A DNA stretch of 64,000 nt from Ctena decussata (GCA_963989385.1 OZ022509.1:79134667-79198666), one strand, 5' to 3'; positions 22,901 through 37,900 are shown, numbered from the stretch's first letter. Numbers and translations are program-made. Notes: generated by a model not told the origin, from the letters alone.

Positions 22901-25900
22901 TGACCCTGACAATATCTGGTGACGAAACCAGAGAAAAGCAAACTGTGATTTTTAATCTGAATTGGACAGTCGTTTCAAAGACTGATTAGTATCAAAAAGG
23001 GTCCAAATAATATATAAAACAATGGTTTAGAAAATGAGTATAAACCAATCCAAAATTTCAGATTTCTCAGAATATATCCTCTGATCTCAAAGGACGAAAG
23101 TAAAAAATAATCTGCACTATGGATGATGTACGGGGAGACGTTTTACGGCCGCCACACGGCAAGTCGGTATGGAGCATTGCCTCATAGTCCTTTACCAAGT
23201 GTCTTCAAATGGTGGCCCCAGGATCCAAAATGGTCCTTTGGCATGAAGTCCAAGGTTTGAACCATAGAAATGCAAAGAAAAATATTCAAAAATCTTCTTA
23301 TTCAGAACCGCAAGGCTTAGATGCTTGAAATTAGGTTTGATGCATTGCCTAGTGGTCCTTTACCAAGTTTGTTCAAATGGTGGCCCCAGGGTTAAAAATG
23401 GCCTTGCGGCAGGGAGTCCTAGGTTTAAACCATAGAAATACATAGAAAAATATTCAAAAATATTCTTCTTCAGAACCACTTGCCTCAAATGCTTGAAATT
23501 TGGTATTGCTTAGTAGTATTTTACCAAATTTGTTCAAATGATGACCCCAGGCTCTAACATGCCCCAGGGGGGTCCTGGCTTTGAACCATAGAAATACATA
23601 GAAAAATATTCATAAATTTTCCTCTTCAGAACCACTTGGCTCAGATGCTTGAAATTTGGTATGTAGCATTGCCTTGTAGTCATTTATCAAGTTTGTGCAG
23701 ATGGTGGCCCCAGGGTCCAAAATTACCCGGGGCAGGGAGTCCTGAGTTTGAACCATAGAAATACATAGAAAAATATTCAAAAATCTTCTTCTTCAGAACC
23801 ACTTAGCTCAGATGCTTGAACTTTGGTATGCGTTGCCTGGTGGACTCCTAAAAAGTTTGTGTAAATGTTTGCCCTGGGATCCAAATTGGCCCTGGGACGG
23901 GGAGTCTTGGGTTCAAAATTAAAATATACCTAAAATCTTCTTCTATAGAACCCCTCAGTGCAGATGCTTGAAACCTGGTAAGATGCATTGCCTAGTGGTC
24001 CTTTACCAAGTTTGTTCAAATAATGGCCCCTCCCCAGGGGGCCGTGGGTTTGGAACCATAGATATACATAGAAAAATATTCAAAATGCTTCTTCAGAACC
24101 ACTTGGCTCAGATGCTTGAAATTTGATATGTAGCATTGCCTCGTGATCTTTAACAAAGATTATTCAAATAATGGCCCAAGGGTCCAAAATAGCCAGACCC
24201 TAGGGGGTCCTGTGTTGGAACAATAGCAATACATAAAAAAATATTTAAAAATCATCTTCTTCAGAACCATTCGGAAATTGTTGCAAACTATCATGTTTGT
24301 TCAAATGGTGACCCTAGATTGACCTTTAACCTGTTTGCTCAGGTGAGCGATTCAGGGACTCTTGGCCCTCTTGTTTTTTCTTTCCAACTTTTTGGTCAAA
24401 GATATCGCTAAATCAATGTATGACAGCAAGTTCATATTTGGTGTACATATCGACAAGGACAAGTTGTATTGTGGGATAGAGAAACGGCTTTTCCCAGTTT
24501 GTTCTTTCCTGTATTCACTTTTCTTTCTCTCCATGTATTCTCTCCATGCATTGAGTACTGTAATTTTAGGCAAAAGATTTCTCAGCAACTGCTCAAGGTA
24601 GAATCTTCATGAATTGTTTCTCTCTATGCTCCAGGTTATGAAAGTAACACCATTTTACTAAAGCTGTTGAGCGGGGGTATAATCAGATTCTCCGACAGTT
24701 CTAGTTAAGAAACAAAGTAGTACAGATATATTACTTTCACAACATTAAATCGCAAAATTTTCTGTGATTTCTTCAGTTTTCTACGACTGTGTTGCTAATT
24801 TCTATCTCAGGCAATAGACTTTATGATAGCTTATCTTCTAGGTGGCAGCGGCTGACTTTATTATAACAAAGGAAAACGAAGAAAAAGTTCTGAAGGATTT
24901 GGCTACAGAATTCCGATGCCTCGGTAAAGACTTGGATACGAAAATACATGATCTGCGAACGGAGTTGAACAGAGTGGAGACAACTGTTGGTCAGGAAATG
25001 AAGACACAACAAGATAAACTAGAAAGAGAACTCCAGGACAGACAGAAAGACAAACAAATGGTTTGTATTTTTAAATGGGTCTGAAGAAGAATGGTCTCAC
25101 AACAGAAGGCAGATTCGGCAGCAATACAGGTGACCAAAATACAGGTGATCAAACGGCCAAAAACCGTAGACAAGCGGACACAGCACAATATAACATTAAG
25201 GAAACGCAACAGAAGTACAGCCTTGGAACGGTTAGCAGTTATGAGATGGAATTTCACCAAACTTGCATGGATACATCACAGAGTTTTTATGTTTTGATGA
25301 CCTTGACCCCATTTTCAAGGTCAAAAGCTAACTTACACATGCTTATTTTTGTCTCTTAAAAAATGAGTTATATCTTAAACCAACTGACGGATATTCATCA
25401 GACTTGCATGAATATATTGTTGTGACAGGTTTAAGACAAGTTTAGTAGTTAAGGACCTTGACCCATTTTTTCAAGGATACAGTCTTCTCTGTTGGATATC
25501 TTTAGAACCAGTGGATGGATTTTCTCCTAACTTGCATTGGTATTTTATTTGTACAGGCTATTCATTCATTAGAGGGGATGGGAAATGGACTGGTGGGGTG
25601 GGGAGGGGGGCACCAGTTTCTCACTAAAACACATTTATAGTTTTCCTTGCCCATTGAACGGTCTATCATCTTCTTAGTACAGCAGAGCTGCAGTGTTAGC
25701 AATCATACCTTAACAGGAACAGAAACATGTTAGCACTTACGAACGCTTTTCTGATGAAAGCTATTGATGGGAAGCATGGTTATATTTCAGCTGAGTTTGC
25801 AGTATGTATCAAACTTCCGCCGTTATAGTGAATACCTATACCTCTCAAAAGACCATACAAAGGGCGTTTTATAGCAATTTTTCTTCAGTAGGACTAACTT

Positions 25901-28900
25901 ATATGAAATACAGACTTCTCGCCTTATTGTTGTGAAGAGTCATATATTAAAATGTTGTCCAAAGAATAAGAAAGTAACGATAAAAACGCAATTTTTGACA
26001 ATTAAAACTGGTGATGTTTCTGTTTTGTTCATTAAGAGCTCTGGGTAACTTTCAGTGCGGGGGCGTCCTACTTATTCGGATAATAGTATGGCAATGGCCT
26101 ACTGTACTTGCACTCGGTGTAGGCGGGGTAGTTTGGACATTTCGCCCCACCCTTCTTTCTTTCTCCTTCGCTACGGGAGACGGCTTTTTATAGACTGTAA
26201 TAATGTTTCAACAAATTGTTAAACGCCAGCAACCAATCAACCAGCAAACTATTAACAGCTCATGCGAGGTATTGAAAAAATGAAATCCGGAAAACTTCGT
26301 GTATCTAGTACTGCACTATCCTAAGGAAAAGTTTAATACATCATGTTCAGGGCAGGATGTTGTTAACCACTGTGTCTATTCCTGAGCACTGCCTTCTGAT
26401 CTACAATGATTTAAAGAGATTTCCGAAGCAAAGAGAAGGATCTCTTGATATTGCATGTAATGATCTGAATGTTTTTAATGTTTGAATATGTAAGTATACA
26501 CACTCTGGTCTGGCTAGAGACTGTGTGAAGCTCTCTCTTTTCTCTTGAAAAGTATTTACATTTTACATTATATTCAACCCTACATTAAGCAAACAATTTG
26601 TGGTATTCCAAGGGTACAGATTGTGCTACTAGTTGCTGATTTGTTTTTTTCTATCAGAGAGAGGCCCTGAATCGCTCACCTGACCAAAAAAGTCCACAAG
26701 GGTCATCATTTGAACAAACCTGATAGTTTGCAACCATTTCCAAACGCTTTTGGAGAGGAAGATATTTGAATATTTTTCTATGTATTGCTAAACCCTGGAA
26801 CCCCTGAGGCAGGGCCATTTTGGATCCTGTGGCCATCATTTGAGTAACCTTGGTAAAGGACCACTAGGCAATGCTACATACTAAATTTCAAGCATCTGAG
26901 CCAAGTGGTTCTAAAGATGAAGATTTTTTAATGTTTTTCTATGTACTTCTATAGTTCAAATCCAGGACCCCCTGGGGTGGGGCCATTTTTGACGCAAGCA
27001 CCATCATTTCAACAAACCTGGTAAAGGACTACTAAGCAATGCATCATACCAAATTTCAAGCATCTGCACTAAAAGGTGCTGGAGAAAAAAAGTTTTTAAG
27101 TACATTCTAATTTCGAACCCAAGACTACCCGCCCCAGAGCCGTTTTAGATCCCAAGGCCACCATTTACACAAACTTTGTAGGAATCCACCAGGCAATGCA
27201 CCATGCCAGATTTCATGCATCTGAGCCAAGTGTTTCTGAAGAAGAAGACTTTTGAATATTTTTCTATGTATCTCTATGGCTCAAACTCAGGACTCCTTCC
27301 TGAGGGGCCGTTTTGGACCCTGGGGCCATCATTTGAACAAACTTGTTGAAGGACTACAAGGCAATGCTACATACCGAATTTCAAGCATCTGAGCCAAAGG
27401 GTTCTGAAGAAGAAGATTTTTTAATATTTTCTATTGATTTCTATGGTTCAAACCCAGGACCCCCTGTGGTGGGGCCATTTTAGACCCTAGGGTCATCATT
27501 TGAACAAACTTGGTAAAAGACTATTAGGCAATGCTTCATACCAAATTTCCAGCGTCTGAGCCAAGTGGTTCCGAATAAAGGATTTTCTAATATTTTTCTA
27601 TGTATTTCTATGGTTCGAACCTAGGAAACCCTGCCGCGGGGCCATTTTGGACCCTAGGGCCACCATTTGAATAAATGTGGTAAAAGACCACTAGGCAATG
27701 CATCATACCAAATTTCAGGAATCTAAGCCATGCTGTTCTGAAGAGGAAAATTTTGAATATTTTTCTTTGCATTTCTATGGTTCAAACCTTGGACTCCACG
27801 ACAAAGGACCATTTTGGACCCTGGGGCAACCATTTGAACAAACTTGGTAAAGGACATTAGGCAATGCCACATACTAAATTTCAAGCATCTGAGCCTTGCG
27901 GTTCTAAAGAAGAAGAGTTTTGAAAATTGTTCTATGTATTTCTATGGTTCCAACCCAGGACCTCCTGGCGTGGAGCCATTTTGGATACTGGAGTCATCAT
28001 TTGAACAAACTTGGTAAAGGACTCCTAGGCAATGCTACATACCAAACTTTAAGCATCTGAGCAAAGCAGTTCTAAAGAAGAATATTTTTTAATATTTTTC
28101 TATGTATTTTAATGGTTCAAACCGGGGACTCCCTGCCCCGGGGCCATTTTGGACTCTGGGGCCACCATTTGAACAAACTTGGTAGAGGACTATTAGGCAA
28201 TGCTACGTACCAAATTTCAAGCATCTGAGCCAAGCACTTCTGGAGAAGAAGATTTTTGAATATTTTCCTATGTATTTCTATGGTTCAAACCTGGGACTCC
28301 CTGCCCCGGGGCTATTTTGGGCCCTGAGGCCACCATCTGAACAAACTTGGTAGAAGACCTCTAGGCAATGCTACATATTAAATTTCAAGCATCTCAGTCA
28401 AGCAGTTCTGGAGAGGAAGATTTTTTAATATTTTCCTATGTATTTCTATGGTTCAAACCTGGGACTTCCTGCCCCGGGGCTATTTTGGGCCCTGAGGCCA
28501 CCATCTAAACAAACTTGGTAGAAGACCTCTAGGCAATGCTACATATTAAATTTCAAGCATCTAAGTCAAGCAGTTCTGGAGAGGAAGATTTTAAAGAATT
28601 TTTTAGTTTCGAACGCAAGACCCCTGCCCCAGGGCCATTTTGGACCCTGGGGGCACCATTTTAACAAACTTGTTAGAGGTCCACTAGACAATGCGTCATA
28701 CCAAATATCAAAGCCATAGGCCTAGCGGTTTTAAAGAAGATGTCATATAAAGTAAATTGTTGACGCCGCACGACGGACGACGGACGACGCACAATGCACG
28801 ACGCACGATGCACGATGGACACTGGGTGATCACAATAGCTCATCCTGAGCAAATGGCTCAGGTGAGCTAATAAAGACATTTAATGACACTTCCGGGTATC

Positions 28901-31900
28901 TGAATGACCTCTTGAATATGAAAATTATTGGCTATATTTATTTTGATGGTATAGTTTTTCGAATACACATGTATATCCTGATGAACTTAGGTAAATACCC
29001 CATATAACTATGATGTCGTGGCCCCGTTTTTGGATTAACATTTGTCTGCATCGAACGGTTATGTTTTTTAGCTCACCTGAGCCAGCGGCTCCGGGGGAGC
29101 TTATAGGATGGTAAGGCTCCGTCCGTCGTCCGTCCGTCGTCCGTCCACAATTTCAAACGACTTCTCCTCTGAAACCGCTGAGCCGATTGTAACCAAATTT
29201 CATATAGAGCCTTCTGGAACCTTAGGAACGAAAAGTTGTCCAAACGGTCCGGGTCACATGACCAATTTGGCCGCCATGCCCATATATGATAAGAACCTGA
29301 AAAAATCTTCTTCTCTAGATCCAATAGGCCGATGCCTTGAAACTTCTATGTAGCATCGGGAACGCGAGTACTACCAAGATTATTCAAATTATGACCTTGG
29401 GTTGACCTTGACCTTTTTTACGGTAAGGTCAAGGTTGCTTCCTTATGCTTTTATATGACAAAATGCTACACATAATCTATCTTGGAAACTATTGAAGATT
29501 TGTGGCTAAAAATTGGTATCTACAATCATCTTAATGAGTACATGAAGATTTATGAGTACAAGAGGTCAAGGTCATTGTTTGACCTTTGGCCCAGAACTCT
29601 CATAGTTTGACAAGTTCTAACAATATCCTCAAAAGCCACTGGGCGAATTGATACCAAATTTCATATAGAGTCTTCAGGGGCTGAGCAAACGAAAATTTAT
29701 TCATACGGTCAACGTCACATGACCAATATGGCCACAACGCCCATATATGGTAAAACCCTTTAAGAATCTTCTTCTCCAGAACCAGTTGACCGATGGCCTT
29801 GACACTTGGTATGTAGCATTGGGTACTCAAATACTATCAAGATTGTTCAAATTATGACACTGGGTTGACCTTGGCCTTTTTTACGGCAAGGTCAAATATG
29901 GGAAAGTGCTAGAACATTAGATTTAATGGAAAGTTTGGAAGATTTTTCTCAAAAACCACAAGCTAATTGTGACTATATTTTATATCGAGCTTCCAGGGGT
30001 TGAGGGAATGAAACAATTTTCTAACGGTCCTGGTCACATGACCAACATGACCGCCATGCCCATATATTGTAAAACCTTTAAAAATCTTGTTCTCCAGAAC
30101 CAGTTGACCGATGGCCTTGAGACTTGGTATGTAGCATTGGGTACTCGAGTGCTATCAAGATTGTTCACATTATGACCTTGGGTCGACCATGACCTTTTAA
30201 CGGCAAGGTCAAATATGGGAAAATGATAGAACATAAGATTTCATGGAAAGTTTTGAAGATTTTGACCTTAAAATTGGTATGTACAGTTGTCTTAATGAGG
30301 TCATGAAGAAATATGAGTACAAGAGGTCAAGGTCATTTCTTGATCTTTGATCCAGATCTTTCATATTTTGACATTTTCAAACAAACATTTACCTCAAAAT
30401 TCAAAGGGCTAGTTGTGACTATATTTCATATCGAGCTTCCAGGGGTTGAGGGAATGAAAGAATTTTCTAACGGTCCTGGGCACATAACCAACATGGCCGC
30501 CATGCCCATATATTGTAAAACCTTTAAAAATCTTGTTCTCTAGAACCAGTTGACCGATGGCTTTGAGACTTGGTATGTAGCATTGGGTACTCAAGTGCTA
30601 TCAAGATTGTTCACATTATGACCTTGGGTTGACCTTGACCTTTTAACGGCAAGGTCAAATATGGGAAAATGCTAGAACATAAGATTTCATGGAAAGTTGT
30701 GAAGATTTTTACCTAAAAATTGGTATACACAGTTGTCTTAATGAGGTCATGAAGAATTATGAGTACAAGATGTCAAGGTCATTTCTTGATCTTTGAACCA
30801 GATCTCTCATATTTTGAACCAGATCTCTCATATTTTGACATTTTCAAACATTTACCTCAACATTCAAAGGGCCAATTGTAAACACATTTCATATACAGCC
30901 TCCAGGGGTTGATTGAATAAAAATTTGATCAAAGGTCCAGGTCACATTACTAACATGGCCGCCATTACCATTTATGGTATAAATATTCAATATTTTTCTT
31001 CTCCAGAACCAATACACCTATGGCCTTGAAATTTGGTAAGTAGCATGGAGTAGTAGAGTACCACTGTTCAAATGATGACCTTGGGTTTACCTTGACCTGC
31101 CTTGCGGCATGGTCAAATATGGGAAAATGCTAGAACATAAGGTTTCACGGAAAGTTTTGAAGATATTGGCCTAAAATGGTATATATGGTTGTCTTAACGA
31201 GTACAAGAAGATTTATGAGTACAATTAGTCATGGTCATTCTTTGACTTTTGACTCAAGACATATATTTTGACAATTTCCCTTTTTAAGACATGATAAGAA
31301 AAAGCCACCTTGCCAATTGCTCAGATGAGCGATTAAGGGCCTCATGGCCCTCTTGTTTTTAAAAGTTATGACAAAGGTGATGATCTTGATTTTGATATCG
31401 TTATTTTCCTATTTCTAAGCGGTGAAATTACTCGTTCTAGCTATTATGTTAATTATATTTCTAAACTCATTTGTTTTGAAACAATGTCAATCCCCATCGT
31501 TACTTTAACGCTTGTAATACAACATCGTAGGCTAAACTTCTTCAACAAAGTAATAGGCACCTTAAACTTGGAAAACAAAATACAAATCCTGTCGGCAGAA
31601 AGTTGACTTACTTTCAAAATTCAATGTCGGATCGAAAACACAAGCTTGCTCAAGCAAGGTCTTTTGCAACCTTAATTTTGCGGCGACTTAGTATATACGT
31701 TCAAGAAATGTGTCGATAAAATATTTTTGTTGCGTTTAGAAGGATAGTTAATCGTTATTTAATAAGTGTCAACTATAGGATTGCCACAAGATTGTAAGCA
31801 AGTCATGGTTAACTGGATTGCTGTCCTTTTAAATTGCGCGAAGGTGGGTCAGACCTTAGATGTAATGATAAACTTCGATTTAAAGCCATTATATATTGTT

Positions 31901-34900
31901 GGTCGGCGCATGATATTTCCTGGATTTCGGTTGGGCTTATCGGGGATAGCACCAAGCATATGGTCAAATGAAAATATTTCATTAACTGCCTAAAACATAA
32001 GAATACCCAGTGTTATGAAGGTATCTGCAGGCTCCTTTTGTTTTGTTTTGTTTTGTAAGTTAAACATAAAATAGATACAAAAAAGTGTTGATGCTGTTTT
32101 TGGTTAGGGTAGCTGAATGGCCACCTGTTTGGGAAAGAGATGCTCATGCGTGTCTTTCGTGTACTTGTGTCAATTTTCTGTGTGTGCTTCTTTCCCAACT
32201 GGCTTTGAGGGCGGGATGTGGGATTTGATTTTATTCATTCCTGCTCATTGCCTATCTTTTTACTTTTATTATTACAGCCATTTGAATAAATTTGATGCTG
32301 CAGCTGTTACGGAATCTTTCATGACAAACTAGCTCAAACGAATGCATCTTGAGGGAGATTAACATAAAATACAGAAGTTCGTAGCTGTAACAAGTTTTAA
32401 ATTCCTTGCGGTACTTGTCTTAGATTATGACTTTAAATGGGAGGTTCTCTCAAGGTATTAAAAAGCCACTGCAAGTGAAGCCAATTTGGCGAGATAACAT
32501 CATTTCTCTTCGATCAGAGGCAAAACTATGTGCTCCCTTATAATATTTATATTTCTGTGTGCCTGTTAACCGTAGGCCTTGATAGCAGAGCTTTCATAGG
32601 TTGTTGGTCATTACATAACAGCACTACGTAACTAATTATGCTGTTCATAGAAAGATCCGAGCTGCCATTGGATAATATGACGAATTCCTCACCATAGTCA
32701 TGGAACGAAACCTAGGGTGGTTTGGCCACATTTCAAAGTCTTCTGGCTTAGGAAAGACGATTCTTCAAGGCACACTTAAAGGAAAATGAAGATGTGGGAG
32801 ACAGACAAAGAGTCGACAGAGATAAAATTTGCAAGCAATACTAGGGCAGCTGATAACAGGACTGGGTGGACAGGTATTGTTGCAAACACATCTGTGGTGT
32901 CCCATTGTCCTTGAAATATTATACGATAGAACATATAGTAGCAATGCATATTGTTAGGAGTGAGTATATTAGACCTAGTAACTGTGAGGTCTCCTGCTTA
33001 TGGCTTCTGAAGAAACCTGGTCAGTGCAAACGTAAGTAGGAAAATTCTCAGGAACTGACACTATTCAATCTCAGATCCAACCCAAGAGACTATGTGGGAA
33101 AAGATAACTCAAATTAGATACCACCAAAAGCATCACCAGCGCCAGCCATGTGAAAAGCTTTTTCCCATGCAGATGGTCACCGGGCTAGCTTTAACATCAT
33201 CAACAATATATCAATAACAGACATAGAAACAAAAACACATAAAACCCCAAGAAAAGCCTACACAGAATTACCGCCTTGGGACCGCTAGCAATGAAATTAC
33301 TGGGAGGAAGAGGGAGTTTTAACCGGTTTGCAGTCCTCTAACGCTCGCCTTTTGTTCTGCTTTGGTTCATCAGGCACTTCGTTGTTCGGGTTCCGTGGAA
33401 GATTACTAACATATAAATGTAGTTCTCCGAAACATAGAAATCAAAATTAAAACAATGAAAACAATCAAACATGAGGACTCACAGAAACAAAAACAGTGAA
33501 ATTCCGGAGAAAAGGAAACCGAAAATAGTTTTTCTCTCAATTTTGTTCTGTAACTTGGCTGGATGTTGGATAACGTGCGTTTTTGTTGACAGATATTCTT
33601 ACAGTTTGGTATATGTATTGGTCTCGGGAATATCTGAAAACCAAATGACGGTTCTGCTTCTTGAAAGAAAGATTTTTTACATTCCAAATCTACTTTCTCT
33701 CTCTCTGTCATTCAAATTTGAATACTTACGGAAGGTGGGAATGGCCTTCAGAATATTTACATATTTTCTTTTTTCAACCATAAATGCACCTCTTACCACC
33801 CACCACAGCATCTCTCTATTTTTACATATTTTCTATTTTAAACCATATAAAAGTACAACATAACAAACCAAACTCAAAAGTATACGAAATAATATACAGT
33901 TACTTTATCATGAAAATTGAATATTAAATACACAGTGTAATCGATAAACTCATACTTTCGAAGTGGACTCAAAAGTCAAAATGCTCGCGACCAAAACTTT
34001 GCATAATGACGTCATTTTGTCACGTGTTTCGCCCAACTGGGTCAGTAATAAATTATTGCGCAGAGGAGAAGGAGGTGCTCATGTCGATCTTAGATGACCA
34101 TAGCCCTAGTCCTGGATCATGTAGCGGTTCATAAACATACCTGTACAAGTTGTTCGGTCCGCATGACGGATTTCTAATGCATCAATGGAACAGTACAGGA
34201 AATATATAAATCAGGATTAAAATACTGGGATAAAACGATGTAAGCATTCAACAGCAAGAATAATGCACAAAGGCTTGAGCCAAAAAAGTTCACAAGTTGA
34301 ACCCCGGTGGCCCGACAAACGGAGATTCAAGCCGAACCAACTCCAACCAATGTTGAAAAAGCTTTTAGGCCGGGGCCATCATTAAGTCTTAGGCCCAACT
34401 CACCGGCTTGCAACTAAAGAGGGCAACAAATTCGCAAACCGTGATTTGGTTGACCACTTAGCTTGCCATCTGTGGCATTACCTTAGTCTCGTATCTGGTT
34501 CTTTTAAAACGAGATGTTCATGTCCTACATCGGCCAGAAAGTACCATAAAGTTGAGTTACTCTTTCTACATAACTTTTGTTTACTTCAAGCGATTGTTTT
34601 GAAACTTGAAACATAGCCCTATGTGCGGAATAATAAGCATGACTTTTTTTTAAGGATTATGCCCCTTTAAACTTAAAACAATGCACTATTCAGGGACAGT
34701 TTAACTAATAACACCCGTTGTCTTCAAGGAATAATTATTGATTGATTAATAACTCCCGTTATCTTCAAGGAATTGATTGATTAATAACTCCCGTTATCTT
34801 CAAGGGATTGATTAATTAATGACTCCCGTTATCTTCAAAGGATTGATTGATTAAGAAATTCCCGTTGTCTTCAAGGGATTGATTGATTGATAATTCCCGT

Positions 34901-37900
34901 TATCTTCAAGGGATTGATTGATTAATAACTACCGTTATCTTCAAGTGATTGATTGATTAATAACTCCTGTTATCTTCAAGGGATTGATTGATTAATAACT
35001 CCCGTTATCTTCAAGGGATTGATTAATTAATAACCCGTTATCTTCAAGGGATTGATTGATTAATAACTCCCGTTATCTTCAAGGGATTGATTTGAACCTG
35101 AAACACTGGTCTATTGTATTAGAAGAGAATTTGTAGAACAAGTAGGATTACTCTGTTATGCTGGAGTAGAAAGTAGAATACGATACAGAACTGGTCAGCA
35201 CGCTCGGTGCATATGTTAACCTCCCTTAACTTTGTATCATAACCCATATTTATGCTCCCCGAAGGGTGAGAATATTGTCGCCGCTTTGTCTGTCCGTCTG
35301 CCCGTCCTTCCGTCCGTCCGTCCATCCGTCCGTCCGTCCGTCACACTTTTGTCCGGAGCATATCTCTGACAGAATAAGTGGAAACTAAATGAAACTTCAT
35401 CCATTGATAGAGGACAACGAGGGAAAGCGCAGTGCATAAGAACCTTTACCCTGTCACAAGTATTTACAAAGTTAGCTCCCTTTCCAGTTTTTTCAATATT
35501 TAGCTTGTCCGGAGCATATCTCTGAAAGTATAAGTAGGAACTAAATGAAACTTCACACAGTGATAGAGGGCAATGAGTGGAAGTGCAGTGCACAAAAACC
35601 GAAACCCTGTCACAAGTATTTACGAAGTTAGCTCCCTTCCCATTTTTTAAAACATTTCGCTTGTCCGGAGCATATCGCTGAAACTATAAGGGGGAACTAA
35701 ATGAAACTTCACGCATACAAGAAACGTAACCCTGTTAAAAGAATTCACGAAGTTAGCTTCCTTCCCATTTTTTCAATATTTTGCTTGCAGGAGCATATCT
35801 CTGAAACTATAACATGCATAAGGAGGAACTAAATGAAACTTCATACACTGATAGAAGACAATTAGAGGAAGTGCAGTTTACAAAATACGTAACGCTGTCA
35901 CAAGTATTTACGACGTTAGCTCCATTTCCAGTTTTTCCAATATTTTCCTTGTCCGGAGCATATCTCTGAAACTATAGGGGGGAACTAAATTAAACTTCAC
36001 ACATTGATAGAGGACAATAAGGGGAAGTGCAGTGCACAAGAACCGTAACCCTGTCACAAGAATTTACGAATTAGCTCCCTTTCCAGTTTCTTTCAATATT
36101 AAGCTTGTCCGGTGCATATCTCCAAAAGTATTAAAGGGAACTTTATGAAACTTCATACATTGAAAGAGGGCAATAATAAAAAGTGCAGAGCACAAGAACC
36201 ATTACCCTGTCTTAAGTATTTACAAAGTTAGCTCCCTTCCTATTTTTTCAGTATTTTGCATGTCAAGAGCATATTTCTGAAAGTATAAAGGGAACTTAAT
36301 GAAACTTCACATACTAATAGAGGGCAAAGAATGAAAATGCAGGACACAAGAACCATAGCCCTGTCATAAGTAATTACAGAGTTAGCTCCCTTCTTAATTT
36401 TTGCTTTATTTTGCTTGTATTGAGCATATCTTCGAAAGTATTGAAGGAAACCTAATGAAATTTCACACAGTGATATTGGGTAATAAAAGGAAGTGCATAG
36501 TTTAAGAACTATAACAGTACCTTTAGTAATTACGGAGTTAGCGCCCCTCCTAATTATTTTGGTTATTTAGCCGTCCGGAGTATATCTCTGTACATATTTA
36601 AGAGAACATGAATAAAACTTCACATATTGATAATAGAGGGCAATGACAAGAAGTGTAGAGCAGAAAAAACATAACTTTATCCCTAGTTATTTTGGAGTTA
36701 CTTCTCTTATTTTCTCAATTGTATGCATTTCTAAAGCACTGCTCTAAAAGTATTGAAGAGATTTTTTTTTCCATTTTGAATTACATTTAGCTTACACAGA
36801 GAATCAGTCCTTCACCAGAATACCCATTCTCCTATTCCAAGCCTTCGGGGAGCATCAATCGGTTCCACCGATTTTCTTGTTTATTTTCAGTTGGAGAAAC
36901 GTGTTCATACACTGGAACAGAAAGTAAAAGACGATGATGAACTGGTAACCAAGCTTAGCACAATTGTTAGCACAATCAAAATCTCACTTAAAGAAGCTTG
37001 TGAAGACATTGATCAACTGAAATCAAGACTTAATCTTGTAGAAGAGACGTGTTTACAAATAAAACAAAATCAAGCAGAAATGGCTGCAGACATCGAAGAC
37101 CTCAAGGATAAGAAAACAGAAACACCAGCAATAACAGAAGAAGGTATATTCTTGCAGTTTTATTGCATTGCACTGTCGTTGATGCATGTAATTGTTGGCT
37201 GCACTACCTTTTTTCCTAGTTGGACATGTTTTTATTGCACCTGCGTAAGCGGGAGCGGTATAGAGGTGCAAGTTTCATTCCGTTCGTCCGTTCGTTCGTC
37301 CATTTGTTCGTTCGTCCGTTCATCAACAATTCACAGTGGGGGTCTTGTGAGCGCAACAACTCCTACACTTTTTGGCCTATCATTTTGAAACTTCACAAAA
37401 GTTTTTGCCATGGTCTGTAGATGTGCATATTGTTTGCACATAATTCCCATATTAATTTTTGCATTTTTTTCACATGTTAAACTTAGTCTTTTTTACACAA
37501 TATACCTGCCATAGTGGGTGTCTTGTGAGCCCAACTTCACTTAAGCGCTTAGACCAATCATCCTGAAACTTCACAGATATATTTGCCATGGTCGGTAAAT
37601 TTACACAATATTTGCACATAATTCCCAGATTAATTTTTGCTACTATTCCGACATGTTTAACTTGATCTTTTTTTACACAATACCCCTTCCAGAGGGAATA
37701 ACTTGTGAGCGCAACACCACCTACACTTTTTAGCCAATCATTTTGAAACTTCACAGGTGTTTTTGCCATGGTCTGTAGATGTGCATATTGTTTGCAGTTA
37801 ATTTCCAGGTCAATTTTTGCTACTTTCTTCGCATGTTTAACTTAGTCAATTTTTTTGCACAATACCTTCCATAGTGGGTGTCTTGTGAACCCAACACCTC

